From Sphingomonadales bacterium (GTDB lineage Bacteria; Pseudomonadota; Alphaproteobacteria; Sphingomonadales; Sphingomonadaceae), in assembly GCA_024636595.1 (NCBI GenBank), contig JAGXGT010000044.1:1-7975 (forward strand): a stretch of 7,975 nucleotides of DNA, given 5' to 3'. A program made the position numbers and the translations under genes. The notes under the pieces were generated by a model. It ran no database searches. It worked only from the letters and a program-made list of their open reading frames with translations, and had not been told where the DNA came from. This document shows positions 6,628 to 7,975 of the stretch, piece by piece. The stretch's first letter is position 1, and every line of letters starts with the position of its first letter.

Positions 6628-7975
6628 TCAGGGGGCAACAAGTTCGGGTCGAAGACCCAAGTCAATCTTGTTGGCAAGGCGTTGCATATCCTCGCCCTCG
6701 GCGAATAATTTTGCCGATTTCCAAGCATAGCGCGCTTCATAGAGCCGACCAACGGTCCAATAGGCGTCGCCAAGATGTTCGTTGATCGTGGGGTCCTGCG
6801 GCTGGCCTTCGCGGGCGCTTTCCAGATAGGTCACGGCCCGGTCATGATCGCCGGTGATGAAATAGGCCCAACCGAGGGAATCGGTGATGGCGGGCGATGT
6901 GGAGCGCAGTTCGTGCGCTTGCTTGATCGCTGCCACGGCTTGCTCTTCATTTTCGCGTCGTTCGAGCTGGGCGTAGCCAAGATAATTCAGAATCGACGGT
7001 GAATTGGGCAGCAGTTCATTAGCTTTTTGCAAGGACTGCAAGCCTGCCGGCCACATCCCGGCCTGTTCCTGTACGCCGCCCAAGGCGAGCCAGTAATTGG
7101 CCATAACCGCATCGGGCCGGTCCAGCTTTTCGGCCAACGCGATGGCCCTCTCAAAGGAGCCGGCTGCGGCTGCATTGTCACCCTGCGCCTGAAGGGACTG
7201 GCCCTTCAAGACGTGCAGCTCAGGGGCTTCCGGATTATTTTCAATTGCGGCGTCGAGGCGCAAAATCGCCTCGTCAAAATCTTTATTGGTCACGAGACTG
7301 GCGATCCGCGAACTGAGCCCGACCAGATAATAGGGGCTGTCATCATCGATCTGCGCATATTCAGCGACTGCCAGATCATGGCTTTCCGATGCAGCATAGA
7401 CCCGCCCCAAGATCAAATGGGTATAATCGGATTGAGGCGCGACGCGCTTGCCGGCCTGGGCCATGACTAAGGCCAAAAAGTCGGCCTGTTGCACCGCCAG
7501 GTCACTGGAAAGCCTCTGGAAAAGAAACGCGAGGCCAATCGCGGGCGTGACCGTCCGGGCAACGCCCTTTTTCTGACCAGACGCAATTTTTGCCAGCAAT
7601 CTCTGCTCGGGTCCCGACGACCGCATCTTCAGCATTTCCATGGCCTTGGCAGAATCGTTCAGCGCCCAAAAATGCTGAGCGGCCATTATCCGCACGGCGG
7701 CCATGCGCGGTTCATCGCGTTCGATGACTTCGGAGAGCAAGACAAGCGCGTCACTCTCACGGCTGCTAGCGAGCTTGTTCAATATCAGCTGCTCTTCGAG
7801 ATAATATTTCGCGGTATTACTGGCCTGTGCCGTTGCAATCGCGGCGGTTGCATCCCGTCCTCTGGCGGTATCCTGCCACGCCTTGAGAAAGGGGGTCAGA
7901 AACGAAAAATTCTTGAGATCGTCGACACCGGCAATCGCCAGACTGCCGCCGTTCCAGTCGCGCTGCGCGAAGGCC
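6628..7975 (-). CDS. Tetratricopeptide-repeat protein, N-terminus outside window
   Basis: The frame is open from the right edge to TGA 6628-6630, giving 448 residues. The start lies outside; the TTG at 7782 is an internal Leu codon, since coding-like sequence continues upstream of it (AFAQRDWNGGSLAIAGVDD and onward). The C-terminal half holds about five consecutive TPR helix pairs, roughly at visible residues 251-284, 291-322, 327-361, 362-395 and 396-429. They show TPR signatures such as LGYAQLERRENEEQAVAAIK and LGWAYFITGDHDRAVTYL. The N-terminal half is also alpha-helical and repeat-like but degenerate. Such proteins are usually protein-protein scaffolds and in this group are often exported, but the signal region cannot be seen. 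It directly precedes ispE, touching or 23 bases away depending on the ispE start, so the two are probably co-transcribed. No partner or specific function can be assigned. Confidence 0.88.
   Translation of the reverse strand, partial: AFAQRDWNGGSLAIAGVDDLKNFSFLTPFLKAWQDTARGRDATAAIATAQASNTAKYYLEEQLILNKLASSRESDALVLLSEVIERDEPRMAAVRIMAAQHFWALNDSAKAMEMLKMRSSGPEQRLLAKIASGQKKGVARTVTPAIGLAFLFQRLSSDLAVQQADFLALVMAQAGKRVAPQSDYTHLILGRVYAASESHDLAVAEYAQIDDDSPYYLVGLSSRIASLVTNKDFDEAILRLDAAIENNPEAPELHVLKGQSLQAQGDNAAAAGSFERAIALAEKLDRPDAVMANYWLALGGVQEQAGMWPAGLQSLQKANELLPNSPSILNYLGYAQLERRENEEQAVAAIKQAHELRSTSPAITDSLGWAYFITGDHDRAVTYLESAREGQPQDPTINEHLGDAYWTVGRLYEARYAWKSAKLFAEGEDMQRLANKIDLGLRPELVAP

Noticed and set aside
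7780..7782. TTG 7782 as the start of the TPR protein
   Set aside because: The frame stays open to the window edge with plausible helical protein sequence, so the codon is an internal leucine.

Overview
The window looks like a stretch of chromosome from an alphaproteobacterium, most likely a sphingomonad of the Sphingopyxis/Parasphingorhabdus kind. This rests on the style of the proteins (the IlvD N-terminus, the MAPEG tail, the TPR gene just upstream of ispE) and on moderately high GC. It is inferred from memory of the families, not from a search. It reads as ordinary chromosomal coding DNA: I see no tRNA, rRNA, CRISPR array, insertion sequence or phage gene.

Layout. A short plus-strand fragment at the left edge (2-229) is the C-terminal end of a MAPEG-family membrane protein. 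Everything else lies on the minus strand, read right to left: a TPR-repeat protein running off the right edge (6628-7975); ispE, the CDP-ME kinase of the MEP isoprenoid pathway (5774-6604, or from 6628); an N-formylglutamate amidohydrolase-family protein (5049-5777); ilvD, dihydroxy-acid dehydratase (3276-4997); a small predicted lipoprotein (2858-3295); the bifunctional NAD(P)H-hydrate repair enzyme Nnr (1446-2849); and a RumA/TrmA-like 5-methyluridine RNA methyltransferase (241-1449). No gap reaches 300 bases. The largest is the 51 bases between the amidohydrolase and ilvD, and the convergent ends at the left are 11 bases apart.

How the genes relate. Most junctions are tight: a TGATG-type contact or short gap at TPR/ispE, ATGA overlaps at ispE/amidohydrolase and Nnr/methyltransferase, a 20-base overlap at ilvD/lipoprotein, and an 8-base gap at lipoprotein/Nnr. 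They look like one or two co-transcribed, translationally coupled units. The functions are mixed housekeeping: isoprenoid precursor synthesis, branched-chain amino acid synthesis, metabolite repair and RNA modification. The junctions suggest shared expression more than a shared pathway.

The main anomaly is in ilvD. An in-frame TAA at 3819-3821 interrupts an otherwise complete 573-position dihydroxy-acid dehydratase, with no frameshift and no lost family motif on either side. It splits the cluster-binding N-terminal domain (392 residues) from the C-terminal domain that carries the catalytic serine. A single-base nonsense mutation or a base-call error is the simplest explanation. The break lies close to the domain boundary, and a ribosome-binding-site-like sequence and an ATG follow shortly after, so a two-piece enzyme is a less likely alternative.
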